Below are positions 13,701 through 28,700 of a DNA stretch of 64,000 bases, piece by piece. Origin of the DNA: Pieris napi (taxonomy: Eukaryota; Arthropoda; Insecta; Lepidoptera; Pieridae). Numbering within the stretch: position 1 is the first letter of the stretch; every line of letters begins with the position of its first letter. Below the pieces are notes generated by a model. It did no database searches, had not been told where the DNA came from, and saw only the letters and a program-made list of their open reading frames with translations. The DNA lies in the NCBI RefSeq assembly GCF_905475465.1, contig NC_062236.1, positions 11,108,001 through 11,172,000 on the forward strand, in the 5' to 3' direction. Both the position numbers and the translations under genes were made by a program.

Positions 13701-16700
13701 GTGTTTGTCGAAGAAAAGGGAGCGAGCGATTGAGACCGATTGAGAGAGAGTGAGAAGGGCGAATTGCCTTATAGAAATTCTATTTTTAAAATTAAAATTT
13801 CGTAAAGAGAATTTATGAAAGATTAGTATTTTATATTTTATGCAAAATAATTGATTGAAATCTCAAATGACAGATTGTAAATTAAAATGCCACGTCTTTT
13901 TACTATCGAAGATAAAAATTTAAAAAAAAAATATTATTTCTATTAATTTTCGACACTTTTAATGAGATAACATATTTTAATGACAATTAAATTCATTTAA
14001 TTCCTAACATCTTCCTTTTTCCCTCCCTTTAAGTTTCGGAAACAAGAGTTAAAAATTAGTTTGCCAAAGAAGTTTCACTTCTGATATGTGTACTTTGTGC
14101 GCACGCACTTTTTTTTTAAATAACCTAACTTGAACTATGACCAGGACTGATGCAATAGAAGAACTAAAGAATAACTGTTGCAACCGCACGGCCCATTACA
14201 ATTAAAGTCCTTTCTCTCTCTTCAGTCGGCAGCTCAAGTCTGAGCGTCGTGGTCAGCAAGGAAGCATCATCATAATCTGTTTCCACTGGTTTCAGTCTAG
14301 CGCCTCTCTTATAACAGTGTATAGTTTTGAGGACAATGATTTGGTGGACGGCCATACAATCTTTTGCCTTCTGTGTTACCAACCACGATCTATTTCTTCA
14401 AGTTATAAGATACAATCAGTGCCGGATAAAGCCAGCGCGGGGCCTGTAGCAAATTCTGCCTAGGGGCCCTTGGTTAGGCTTTAGAATTTAAATAGTTCGC
14501 CTATTTCCTCGAAATACTTATAATCGATATTATATTAAAATAGATTAGAAAAGTACAATCTCGGCTACGTAAACTTACACTTACTTAAAGTAAGTACTTA
14601 CACGTACTTAAATACGTACTTATTTTTACGATTATACTTGACGAAGTCGAGTTTATTTTTATGTGGAAGTGAAGCATAGACTAAGCGCTGTGCGTTAAAG
14701 GTATGCAAGATATATTACGCTACTATCTAAATTAATACTTTTTTTATTACGGTCAGACAGGCGTTGGAGCGCGCCCCTAAGTTCGCGGGGCCCGTAGCAT
14801 TTGCTACTCTTGCTATGTGGCTAATCCAGCACTGGATACAATTCACTGTCGGAGTACTTTAGATAACATTAAAAGAAAAATATTCACCCAATGTTGATTA
14901 ACGACGACATCCTGAAAGCATCCAACGAAGAAATTCGGTCCGTGCGTTAACGTTCCGTACGATGAGCCCGTTGTACCGAGCCGTGTCGACGGAAATGACG
15001 TCACCGTAGCGTTGAAGGCTTCATTCTGACTTATCGGGTATATTGTTTGCTCCTCGTTTGCTGATAGCACCACGTGTGACGAGTTGATTGTTACGAAGAC
15101 CTGAAAAAAATCATTTATTTAATAGTCAATTTTTTCCAAAAGTAATACACCAAGTCCCTTTTCAAAGACTCTAGTCGCAAGATCTTTTAATTATTTTGGT
15201 ATTTTATTGTAAACCTTAATTGCCATACAAAAGGTGTTTTTCCCAAATAGTTCCAGATTGATTTTTGGCATAGCCAATTTTTCCTATGTCTACTTCTTAC
15301 TTCTTAAGGGTTATGTAAGTTACTAGCGGACAGAAGTTGTCCTAGACACACGTTTTAAATACAAAATAATCATCAATCTAAAGTTTAGATTCTAAACCAT
15401 TCTCGAATCCACTTGACGACACAAAAAGTTTCATCAAAATCAGTCCAGCCGTTTAGGATGAGTACTTAATTACACAAACACACGCACAGATTTACATATA
15501 TGTAAATAAATAAATGAAAAAAAATATAGCCGTTCTAACCACGATTTCACAATAAATATGATTTTGATTCACTAACCTTCTGCCAATTACTGTCATTTAA
15601 ATTGGATCCAATGAAAACTCCCTCCCACTTATTCAATAGACTGGAGTGAAGATTCAGTCTTCCGTTCGACAACTCCAAGAAGAAGTACGTGAGACCGCGA
15701 CCCATCGCCAATAGACCATTTCCGAGGGTAGTTTTGAACCGGAAAGAGATGTCATAACCTTCCTCACGCGATGTGTTCACTTCCACAAAACTACTCTTTT
15801 CCAGAGACATAGTTGTTATCTGTAATATGCAAGTTAAGTCTTATTTTTAAACATTGTAATTCAAATAGAATTAAATTAGTATAATTGAATGTGATATGCA
15901 GAGTCGAGACAGCGCTGAGTATAACTTCAAACTATGACTATGACGTCAAAAACGTCAATCATAGTTCGCGTTAAAAAAATGTGTACGCATCGAATTTCGT
16001 CAGTATTGTCAGTTTTTTTTTAAACATTTCTTAATATTTATTTATTTAGTTGTTAAGCTTACGACATCACACACAGTAATAATCTACTAATTATTTTACA
16101 AAATCTTACATCTAAAATAATGTAAACATAAGTTTCACAAAAAAAATAGAAATAAAAAATTAAAACATATACGATACAAGCACACAATAAAATAAAATAA
16201 AAGAATCAAAATTTTTTGGCACTTAAAGCTGAAAAAAAAGAAAAATCTTCAGCAAAACAGCGATATTAGGTTCGAGTAAGGCACCCCACAATGTTTTCTC
16301 TAAAACCGATCTACCCTCTCACTAACCGACAGTTAGTGTCGTTGTTGTCACTTGTTAATCATTAAACAATAATTCAAGAGGCCCATCTAATATTAAGTGA
16401 TACTGCCGCATTGGAAGGCTGGCGTTGCCGCCATTTTAAGAATTGGAAAGCTCTTTTCTTGAAGTCGAATTGGTTCGGAAATACTGAAGGCAGGGATTTT
16501 TATTATATTGAATAAAATTATGACACTCACGACTAGAGGATGTCTTTGTTTAATTTTATTTACTGCTTAGTGTATATTAACAAAACTATACATAATAATA
16601 CTATACTAAAATAATCAATGGCGCTACAACCTCATTAGGTGTGGGCCTCAGATTTATGTATCTGTTTCGCTATTATTTGACTCTAATAGGCAATTAGGTG

Positions 16701-19700
16701 ATCCACCTCCTGTGCCTGACACACGCCGTCGACTGTTTGGGTCTAAGGCAAGCAGGTTCCTTTACGATGTTTTCCTTCACCGTTCGAGCGAATGTTAAAT
16801 GCGCACATAGAAAGAAAGTCCATTCGTGCACCGCCACTAGGCCAACACTACTCAACAAATTTATATCTAGTCTAAATTTTTACATTTGTGTTTATAATAA
16901 AAAAGAACTTTACATTTGATACTTTATATAGTATAAAAATTAAAATTCGATAAACGCAATTGACTTGAAAGTGTTAAGTTTGCTATGGAAGAGCTGGGAA
17001 ACCACCCTGACAAATATTTTTCATTTAAATGGATCCCGAATCTAACAATATTTTTTTACGTTTAGTGTTTTTAGATTGTTATCTACCTTTTCACACGTAG
17101 TCCCATAAAAGCCCGGCGCACATGAGCAGTTGAAGCGATGGTCTGTCTCATTGGCGAGCCAAGGAAGGCAGTTGCCTCTATTAGCACAGGGTGAATCTGC
17201 ACAGCCTCGTAGTACAACTGAACAGTTTCGTCCACCCCAACCCGGTTCACATAGACACATGTACGACGCGTGCCCGTCGTAGCAACGTCCGTGAGCGCAT
17301 GGCGCGTACCTGATCGTTCAATTTATTTATTAAAGGAACAAACATAAATAATATTAAAAATAATTGTTCATGCAAAACATTTAGCCATTAATGTGTTAAG
17401 ATTACATAATAACACTAATGTGTGGATTATTTAGTAATAAATAAAATAAATCAGTGGCGCTACAACCTCTTTTTATCTAACCATTTTTCAATCTAATAGG
17501 CAAGTAGGTGATCAGCCTCCAGAGCCTGACACACGCCGTCGACTTTTTGGGTCTAAGACATATCGGTTTCCTCACGATGTTTTCCTTTCGAGTTGTTCGA
17601 GCGAATGTTAAATGCGCACATGAACATGTTGAACATTTTCAGGTACGTATATTATGTAAAGAACAATATAACTGTATCATAACCAAACCGAATGTTTTAT
17701 TTCGATAAATAAGAACGAACTTTTTGTTGTACATTTAAAATATCTTTAGAAAGTTTAAAGCTAGCTAGGTTGGCTTAACAACATATATTTCTTACAACAA
17801 TGTACTAACATTTTATATGCACATAAATAATCTGTGTTACCTCTGGCACTCATCGATCTCAATCTCGCAATGTTCTCCCTCGTACCCGGGCGCGCACTCA
17901 CACCGGTACTCGCCGATACCGTCCACGCACTTGCCGTGTCCGCAAGGGGACGATTCACATTCGTCAATATTTATCTCGCAACGAGGTCCAGTTGTACCCG
18001 TCACGCAAACACACTCGAAACTGCAAATAAATAATCAATATTTATTTATATCTGAGGGTAGGGAATATATTTTTATTCCATTTCATTCTGCGTTTTGCCA
18101 TACTACCCGCAATATTATATTTTATAAATGCATTTTCACATAGTTAGTTTAAATAAAACTTATAAAACACAATTAATAAATATATTTTTAATACCAATAT
18201 AAGTAATTTGAAATAATTATTCTTTTTAAAAACCCTGATTAAATCATAGAATAATTGGGTAATAAGTGAGTTAAGAAAAAATATTGAATTTTGAAATGAA
18301 TTTAAAGAAGTTTTGGCATTTTTTTAACCGACTTTATGAGAATAAGTTTGAAAACAAAGTACTGTTAGTATTGAATAATCTATTTATATAATAAGAAATA
18401 ATAATATAAATTCGCAATTTTTTTGTTCATGAGGTCAACATAGGCTGTTTAATTTTGCGATTTTTTAAACCCTGAACTTGGTTTATCGGTGTGTTTGAGA
18501 AATAAGGGGGCTAGTTATTAGTTTAACTTACCCTCCAGCATTTTCAAGTGAGAACGGCTGATAAAAGACTTGTGGTAATAGCATATGCGGCTGCGGACCC
18601 ACTAGCACGGGTGGAGAATCAGGCATCTGGTACAAACTTGTATTACTTCGTTCGAGACATACACCATCGTATTTGCATGGATTACTTTCGCACTCTTCGA
18701 TGTCGATTTCGCAATTTTTACCTGTAAACAATATTTTTAATAACATCATACACCAAAAACGGAATACATATTCAAATAAAAACATTAAACAATTTACCTA
18801 CTTATAAAAAAAATATACTGTATATTATAAATTATTATTATTAGATGCATTGATCATTATAATATATTTATTATAAAAGAGGAATAATAAAGCCATTTTA
18901 TCTAATAAACGATACCAGAGTTTTACATATTATTTTTTAAGTAATATTAAATATATCTGGTTGTTGGTAATTTGTGTTACAATCTGAATTTGCTTATCTA
19001 ATTTTTTAGCAAATTTAAATCTTTTTTTTTTATTTTATCTTTAACAATTGAAATGTAATAGATTATGGAAATATGCAAAAGTGTAAAATCAGATTAATTT
19101 AACAGATCACATTGTTCGGAGACCATGTTGGGCTAGGCTTTGTTTCCATAGTTAACATCTATACAGGTTTACCAAATTACATACCAGTGAATCCCGGATG
19201 GCACATGCAATGATAATCATTTAGGTCGTCTATACACGTGGCTGCATTCCTGCAAGGTTGCGGCGCACACTCGTCAATATTAGTTTCGCAGGTGGGTCCA
19301 TTGTACCCGGTACCCGTACAATCACATGTGAAACTGTTAACTCCATCAGCGCAGTAGCCGCCGTGAAGGCACGGTTCCGACTGAAAGATCAATGACTGGT
19401 TAATAATTTACCCCTTTACCAAATCGGACAAGGGGCTGACACATGCACGAAGGAGCATCTTGGTATATATTAAACATACCTACATATTTTTTAAGAGAAT
19501 TAATTTCTATTTATAGCGATAGCTATTTTTTTTATACAGCGGTCGAACAGCCAGGAGGTACACCTGATGTTAAGTGATACCATATAGACAATCATATTAT
19601 TGCCAGAGGGCTTTTACGAATTGGTACGCTCTTTTCTTGAAGGATCCCAAGACTAATTGGTTCGGAAATATTTTAGTGAACACCAGTGCGTCGAAAAAAA

Positions 19701-22700
19701 AACTGCCCTAAAAACGCTTAGTTGCGACGGAAACCTAGGTGATACGAGTGGAATTTCGTAATCTGCCATGAACGATGATGAAACACAGCTGCAGGTATTA
19801 ATCCGAACAAGTCCTCTGAAAACTCTCATGGTAAATGCTGTAGAAGATGCAGAGAGACCCCACATCTCTACGCAATGACGCTCGGAAAGTGACTGATCGA
19901 CGACGATTCGAAACGCTCTTCGCTGAATACACTCAAGTGGAAGGAGCTGGTACTGGGGAGGTCCCGCCCAGGTGAGAACAGTACTGTTATTTTCTTGAAG
20001 GATAATATTAATTTGACATACCTCACAATCGTCAATATCGATCTGGCACCTGGCTCCAGTGAGACCCTCGGGACAGAGACAGGAATAGCTCGCTATCCCA
20101 TCCACACACGTCGCACCCGCCGCGCACGGGTTCGTCGCGCACTCATTTATGTTTATTGAACAGTCTTTGCCTGTAAAACAAATCAACAAATCAATGAAAA
20201 GCTTTTGTTAACAAATAGAAGTTGATTGTAAGTATAAAAAATAATTAAAAAAAAATACAAACATATAGTTTAACATAACAGACATACATTTATTACTAAC
20301 GAAACACACGAAATAATAATAGTTAAAAAAAAATAACAAAAAATTATTGTATGAAAAAAAGGACTCAGGTACAAAAATGTTGTGTTAAGTTTTAAATAAA
20401 ATAAGTTTTCAAATAATGAGAGGTCAACCTCCTAATTCACTTCCAAGAATACAACACCGTTATGCGTCATGGAAATAAAAATAATGACAATATTATGCAC
20501 ATACATAATTGTATATGTACCGACCTTCAAATATTCTAAGACTTGTTACGCTAGCCTCTAGCTTGGGAACAATGTACTAAGAATAGGCTTAGGTTTCTAT
20601 AATAATTAATGACTTTTCCTTATATATGTTTTTAGAAAAATAATAAGAGAAAATATTCATATTTGTATGTTGCATATTCTGCATAACTAAAAATTTGCTA
20701 ATTTTTTTTTTTTTAATTTTATCTCAATTTAGTGAACACCTATTTTTAATGGGTGCGTTGCCGGCCTTTGAGGGAGAAGTACACGCTAAGAATATGTTGT
20801 ATGAGAAAAATAGGGTTTTTATTATTATTATTTTCCTTTTACTACATTTTCCTTGTACTATTACGAAAATATGCATACATATATAAAAAATGGCATAACG
20901 TTTTTTCTACGTTGTATACTAAATAAGTAAACATTTTGTTTAACAATAAGATTATTTTATTTATTAATTTAATAGGGATTTATAATTTTTGTATCCCATT
21001 GCAATAATGCTGAACGGGAATAAATTTTTGTCTAATCCCCAATAGCGCAGATGTGTGGATACATTTTATGAAAGTAAGGTGTTTTCTGTACCTACCAACC
21101 AGAAACTAATTGTTTCGCAGTGAATCGAACTAAAATGAACTGAACAGGGACGACTACTACGTCAATAATTTGTCTCCTAAAAAAAACCCCCAATTTGATA
21201 GAAAAAGACATACGATTTCTTTGGTTAAAATATTGCTTTGATTGATTATAAACAAATAATTGAACAAAGGGTGTAATAATTGATTATATTATTTGACCGA
21301 CCTTCAAATCCTTCCACGCACGTACACTCGTAATTATTTTCGAGATTCTGACATGAACCACCATTCTTACACGGCGTAGATAGACATTCATCTATATCTT
21401 GCTCACAACTATCGCCCGTGTAACCTGAAATTATAATAAATTATGAATTAATCAGGAAATATATAACAGCAAATAAAACTTCCAAATGCTACTACAGAAC
21501 TTACCTGGCTTGCAGTAGCACTGGTATGAACCGGGAACGTTTACACACACTCCGTGGTTGCATATCTTCGGCATAAGAGCACATTCATCTATATCAATCT
21601 CACAAAATCGACCTAAAATAAAAATAAATAATTCAAAACAAAAAGCTTACAATTTTAAATTTTTTATTACCATTTTGAAATTTTTCTACAAAAAATATTA
21701 AAATGTTATAATTTAATGTCAATTATGTAATTTTTATACTATTTCTAATTTAGGTAAACGTAACGCTGTTGTAAATTTTATAAAATTCATTTATCAATAC
21801 AACATATTATGTTAAAACGTAATAAAACACCACAAACCTTTAAAACATAACCATATTAACAAAAGAAATAATTCACAATTCATTGGAAAAATATTGTTTA
21901 AGCGGGAAATAGTAATATGTTGACCGCATTTGCAGTTTACATATTGTTCGAGTTTACACAAGTGATTCGTGAGTGAACAAGAAGTGTACAAATGAATCAT
22001 TACTCATGAGAACTGTACATCATTATAATATAATATGACAAACGTCCTTTTGGGTTACATGCGGTAGTACATCGGAATATAGTTTTATTCAAATTAAATT
22101 ACCATTGTACGCAAATATAACAAAAGAACTAAAGATTTAAATAGTATAAAAGCATAATATAAAAATGCGATTTATTAATCGCATTACATGCTTCGGAAAG
22201 TAAATATTATTTTACTGAGAATTAAAATTTAAGTTTACCGCGTAATCACATGTGTCAGTCTATTGTCTAGAAAATTAAATATAAATTGTCAACTATTAGT
22301 TTACGGTAGACAGCTGACAGTAACGGTGACTGTAGCTGTACAGTGACAGTACGGGATAAATTTAAGAATGAAAAATCAAAACATTCCGTAATCCGTATCG
22401 TAATGATTGTGTATGCTTGTTAATTTATTTTAAAGGAATTTTAATAAATAACTACTACTAAAAATGACCACAATCCATGTGTATATTCTCTACTAAAACC
22501 AAGTGATGCAAGTGTGTCAGGAAAATATAACGCGATGCTTTATTTATCGCGAAATCTTTTGAGGTTATGTCGGAAACAAAGAACTTTCGTGAATTTTAAC
22601 CATACAGAAGCTTCTAACGAGATTATATCCAATAAAAATAACGAATCGACGAAGCACGGAAAAGACTTTAAGATAATATTGACGGAAAACAAAGAAAAAA

Positions 22701-25700
22701 TTATATTTAACTCATATTTAGAGCATGAAAAGCTTGAACTGGGTTACTTCAAGTATCATTTGAAAACACTCGCTAAAGCAAAAAAGTATCAGACAGAAGA
22801 ATTTAGAAAGAAAACTTTACAACCTTTACCTATATCTTTGAAATATTATGTCAACAGTGATGAATTATTACAAGAAAAAGTTGTGGAGGATCTATCTGAT
22901 CAGACCTCTGTATTTCAATTACCATTTGCAAAAACTACTCCAGTTGACATACTAGAGGAAAGAGTCATACTAAAAGATGAATCTATTGATGAAACTAAGG
23001 AATATGATCACTCAAACATTAGCAAATGGATGACCAACTATGAACACTTTGATGATACTAAGCTTTGTGAGGATGAAGATGAATTACAAAATGACTGGAC
23101 CAAACATTATGGAACACCAGACCCAACAAGCACTATTAGCAATGTTGGCTGCGGTGGTTGTGGTGCATTACTTCATTGTAATGATCCTGCTATCCCTGGA
23201 TATATTCCAAGTGAAATATTTAAGGGTCGTTCAGTTGAAGAACTTCGAACGATTGAATGTCAAAGATGTCATTTTCTAAAGGAATACAATATTGCATTGG
23301 ATGTTACTGTCCAGTCGGAAGAATATGAAAGACTCCTCCAATCTATAAAGTAAATCATTTATTTTATTTTCAATTGAAATCAATTGTTATTTAATTATTC
23401 TATATACAAATATTAATTATTGTTTCAGATATGTTAAGTCCTTAGTTTTACTTATGGTGGACATACTTGACTTTCCATGCTCTATTTGGCCTGGTATTGT
23501 AGATGTCATTGGCAAAGATAGACCTATATTCATTGTTGCAAACAAGGTATTTAATAGTTTATTATATATAACCTGACTTTGATATTTACATAAAATGTTT
23601 GATTTAAGATACTGAAGAGTATATAATTCAAAGAAAGAATAATTATTGACTCAGTTTCATTTATTTATGTGTTAAAAGGGTGCTTGTTATGCACTCTTAC
23701 TATGAATTATTAATTGATCTAAAGATCTAAATACTTATTTAAATGTTATGTTTTATTATTATAGGTTGACCTTATTCCTGGTGACAGTATTGGTTATTTA
23801 AAACGGATAAAAGAATCTTTAATGGCTGAAATTAATAAAACAAAGCTGGGCGATGCAAAAATACGTTATGTGGGTTTAATATCTGCCAAGACTGGTTATG
23901 GAGTTGAGGATCTCGTCACAGCAATGTTCAAACATTGGTTGTATAAAGGTGATGTGTTTCTAGTAGGCTGTACGAATGTAGGAAAAAGTTCACTATTTAA
24001 TGCTCTTTTACAGTCGGATTACTGTAAGGTTCATGCTGTTGATATAGTAAAACGGGCAACAGTCAGTAGGTGGCCTGGTACAACACTCAACCTACTTAAA
24101 TTCCCCATCAATAGACCATCTGCATGGAAACTCTCCAAACGGACAGAAAGACTTGAAACTGAATCACATCTTTTAAAAGTTGAAAGGGAAATAAGAAATG
24201 CACAAGTTAAAGGACAAAAGTATACTGAAGCTCCATCATTAATGGGTCATATTGGAAGGACATTTGCTGATTATGAATATCTTCAGGAAAATGTCTTGGA
24301 GAAGAAACAGCCACTCACTGTTTTAGATGACAAACATGAACTGTTCCATAAAAGTAAATGGCTTTATGATACTCCAGGTGTGGTTCACCCAGACCAAGTT
24401 CTACCACTTTTAAGCACAGAGGAATTACTTTTGACTGTGCCCAAAAAACTCATTAGACCTCAAACATACTACTTGAGAAAAGGCTGTTCATTCTTTATTG
24501 CTGGTTTAGCTAGAGTTGACCTTATAGACTGCGCAGCACCTTGCCGCTTTACCATATATTGTTCTGAACGTTTACCAGTAACTGTTGTTAAAACAGATGA
24601 TGCAGATGAAGTATATGAAAAATTTATTGGTACAGAGTTGTTTGCTGTACCAACGGGGGATGTGGAAAGACTGAAAAAATGGCCAGGGCTTAAGAAAAAG
24701 GATGCAGTCATAGAGTTTACTGGGGAAGGACTAAAAACTTGTTGTGGGGATATTGTACTTTCTTCAATAGCGTGGGTTTCAGTGACAGCAAAACCTAACA
24801 CCTTTTGTGAGGTGTCTGCTTGGACTCCAGAGGGCAAAGGAATACATAAAAGATACCCTTCATTACTTCCATTTGGTATTCAACTGAGAGGTAAACGCAT
24901 TCAAGACACACCAGCATATAAAGTGGGTAATGTTTTTGTAGAATAGATTTAAGATAATAAAATTAATACATATGTATTTATGTTTTCTTTTACCTTACAA
25001 GCGACTGAGGTTAAATACACAAAATAGACTGTCAGGACATGTGGCTATAATATTGAATCTTTCAAAATAAATGCAAAAATATTGTACATTTTTCATGGCT
25101 ATAGTGGAAGTGAAGGAACACCTAGTATAGCACTTACCAGTATGTCCAGGCTGGCATTGGCATCGGAACAATCCATTGTCGAGTGCCAAACATGTGCCAT
25201 TGTGACAGGGTGAAGAGGAACATGCCGATTCAGCGCTGGCAGCTGCACAACGCCATGTTCCACTTTGTTCTACACACTCCTACACCAACATAAGAATTAT
25301 TTTGGTATACTTTCTATTCGAGTTTTTTATTTAGTAGTTTTATGAAGTAGCACTTGTTTCACCACGGTCAGACATATTAGTTATACTGTGCGGGGCTGCA
25401 GCGTATTTCAAAGCGAAATATGTGACAAGTGGTAATCAGAACGAAAAAAATTAAATTAATTGATAATCAAATTACTGGATACTTGAAAATAATTATATAA
25501 GGAGGAATTAAATTGTGTAATTTGACAAGCCATTACACGCTACAATTACTTGGCTTAAGCCTGTAAATATGTCAAACCAACCACAAAAGAGTACCACCAG
25601 TAATACAATAATGTATTGTTAACTTAAAATAATATTGGTAAATAATTTCATAAAAAAAAAAATTATATGACATTTGCATGCCTATTTATGATAATATGGC

Positions 25701-28700
25701 TGATTGTGCGGATTGTTCTTGTTGTTCGATCTAGTTGTACCACTATCTTGGCAAATAAACGATTTATTATTATATAAAAACTTACCTGCCGATGCGGACA
25801 AGGCGAAGCCCTACAGTCCAAGGTTACTTCACAGTAGGGCCCCCCAAAACCTGGACGACAATCGCACTCAGTGCCGCGACATGTCCCCCCATTGGCGCAT
25901 CCTCGACCACAATCACCAGCAAGTGAAGGGGTCATATTTACTTCACATCGTGCCCCCGTCCAACCCGCCTCACAATCGCAACGGAATCCGTTTGGCTATA
26001 GAAAATTATTTTACGTAAAAATCGTACTAACGAACGTAAGGTATATGAATAGGCAATATACTATCGCAAAAGTCTGATTAATAGTCTCAATAACTCAAAT
26101 TTTATATTGAGTGAGGCCGATTTTGGTCAAAATGTGTATAAAATATTTAGTCTGTTTACAAGATTTAAAATATTTATATATAAAGAGTATTTACGTTTTT
26201 TTTCTAATATTTAATTTTGTTTTTGTTTGAATAATAATTTCTAAATCATCCTTGTGTGGATTACTCCATATTATATTGTTTTATGAGTAATAAATGCAGA
26301 AGTATTAATCAAGCAGATATCAAATCAACTTACCGTATCGCGGCAACCCGTAGAATGGAGGCAAGGGACGGAGGCGCAACGCTCGACTTTTGGTTCCGAT
26401 AAAGCTTTGCCCGAAGGCCCCACCTCGCAGTACATACCTACAAGACGTATTCGATTACGCACAACGGACCTATTGAGCGTCTAAGTGCGGCAACTGAGTC
26501 CACAAACCATACATATTCGATTATTAATAATGCTATTTTAAATATTATAATAAAAAATAAATAAATAAAGTAAACACTGTTGAATTAATAACTTATGAAG
26601 AAAAGCGTTGTAGAAAAAGCCATTCCGTGTTATGCGAGTAAATTTCTAACATGCAAATTGCATCTTTACTCTGAAAATACGAGTAGGTAATCATGACAAG
26701 TAATTTTATAACTATTTGGTCGCTTTACAGAATTAAAAAAAATCGTACATTCCATTTAAATTATATTACCTTAATAAACTAAATTTTACCTTAATAAAAA
26801 AACATTTAGAAACATAAGCAAACGACACATACACAACAGAACTGAGTCTTGACGAGATCCGTTGGAAAGCACAACAATGCCACTATTGACATCTTCAAAA
26901 ACACACAAATATACATTAACATTTCATCCGTATATTTTACTGACGGTCTAAATACAAAATTAAATTTGTTAGCCGACCGTTAGTAAAATATTGGAATTGA
27001 AAGCAGCAGTTGTTACCAGTCACAACATCAAAAACCATCGAGATCTATTGATCACACATAATACCTTATTGTTAAAAGTTGGTCCCAAAAGAAAAAGTGC
27101 AAATGTGTTTCCTATAAGCTTCGCGAACGCTGCCTTGTGCTGAACTCTATATTAGGATATAATTTGTACAATAGCGTGTATTCGAGATTATAGATATTAG
27201 TTTTAAAAAGCGTTTAAATGTTTATATCTTAGTACAATAGTAGCCACCATAATTCCCATAGGTTAATTCTATTAAGAACCACAATATAGATTCGAAATAT
27301 TCCCAATCATAAACAGTAAAGTTTGAATAGTCCATCACCAGACTTATTAAAATAATATTATTACTTAAAAACCTTTCAAAGACAATAGTCTTGACACTAG
27401 TTTTTTATTGCATTTCATTCCAAATTCAAAAATGAAACCAGATTTAATTAACAAAAGAGAGAGAGCATTTTAAACGAAACGATGTTGCGCTTCGTTCGAT
27501 TGTGATTGGTCAACAGAAAAAAAACGCGTTCGTTTTACATACCCTCACGTATTTATTTAATAAAACCAACTTTTATGTTATTCATTAAATTTCATATAAT
27601 ATGTTATTAGAAGATATCCAGTAGATTAATTTATATTTAATTGTTTTCGATCTTACCTCTATAAGGCGGCGGGCAAGTACAATTAAAGTGTTCTGGTGTC
27701 CTGGTGCAAGTACCACCGTTCTGACAGACTCCGCTCTCACAAACGCTTTCTAGAGTGCTGCAGTTTGGTGATACACCTGGAGCACCTGCATACAAGTAGT
27801 TTAACCTTTAACTTCGCTATTTTTTAGATTGCGTATAGATTTAACTATTATAATGTTTAATTGACAACACTAATGTGAAAATTATAATTTTAATTTACTA
27901 AATGTAAAAAATATTAAATGAGTTCTTGTATAACTGCATCAGGCAAAGGGGCAATAACAAATACAATCAATTGAAAAGTAAAAAATCAGAGGTCAGACAA
28001 CCCTAATCAACTAAATATTTATATATAGATTATATATATACATACAACAAACAATTTATATATAGATTATATATATATATAAATATGTTTGTGTGTTTAT
28101 AATTAAACTCTTCCTAAACGGCTGGAACGATTTAGATAAAATTGTTTCTGTGTTCAAGCAGATTCGAGAGTGATTTAGATTTATAAAATATTCTTGTTAA
28201 CTTTGCATTTTAATTAATTCTTAATTTAATATATTTAAAGTATTAATTTATCCAGATATTATTTTGTATGTATGTAACGATTGAGCTTACCATAATATCC
28301 AATATCGCAGACACAAAGAACTTGCTTGGTGAGTACTATTCCCGCTACCATTCCAGTCACACCTGTTACAATTAAAAACAATTTTATTAAATGAATTTAA
28401 AAGTGAGAATTTAAGCTAAAAATCATTGTGCAAACAATGCATGCGTTGGTCTCGGTGTTTTTATATGAAAGAAAATACTCATAATAAAAAATTAATTATC
28501 AAACTGTTTAGATGCTTAATATAAAGTAAAGTGCCTATCTATATTTACTATCTAGATTATTTATTTATTTACAGGTTGTCCTTTGATAGAATATAAATAA
28601 ATAAATGACAAAAAAAATCCAATTTTGGCGTTCTCTTGCGGTTTGAATTCACATTGGACCCATTTATATCATCCTCTTCATCTTTTTATTTGCATGCCCC

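Noticed and set aside
24469..24837. 122-aa open frame on minus
   Set aside because: It is the antisense shadow of the NOA1-type GTPase exon.
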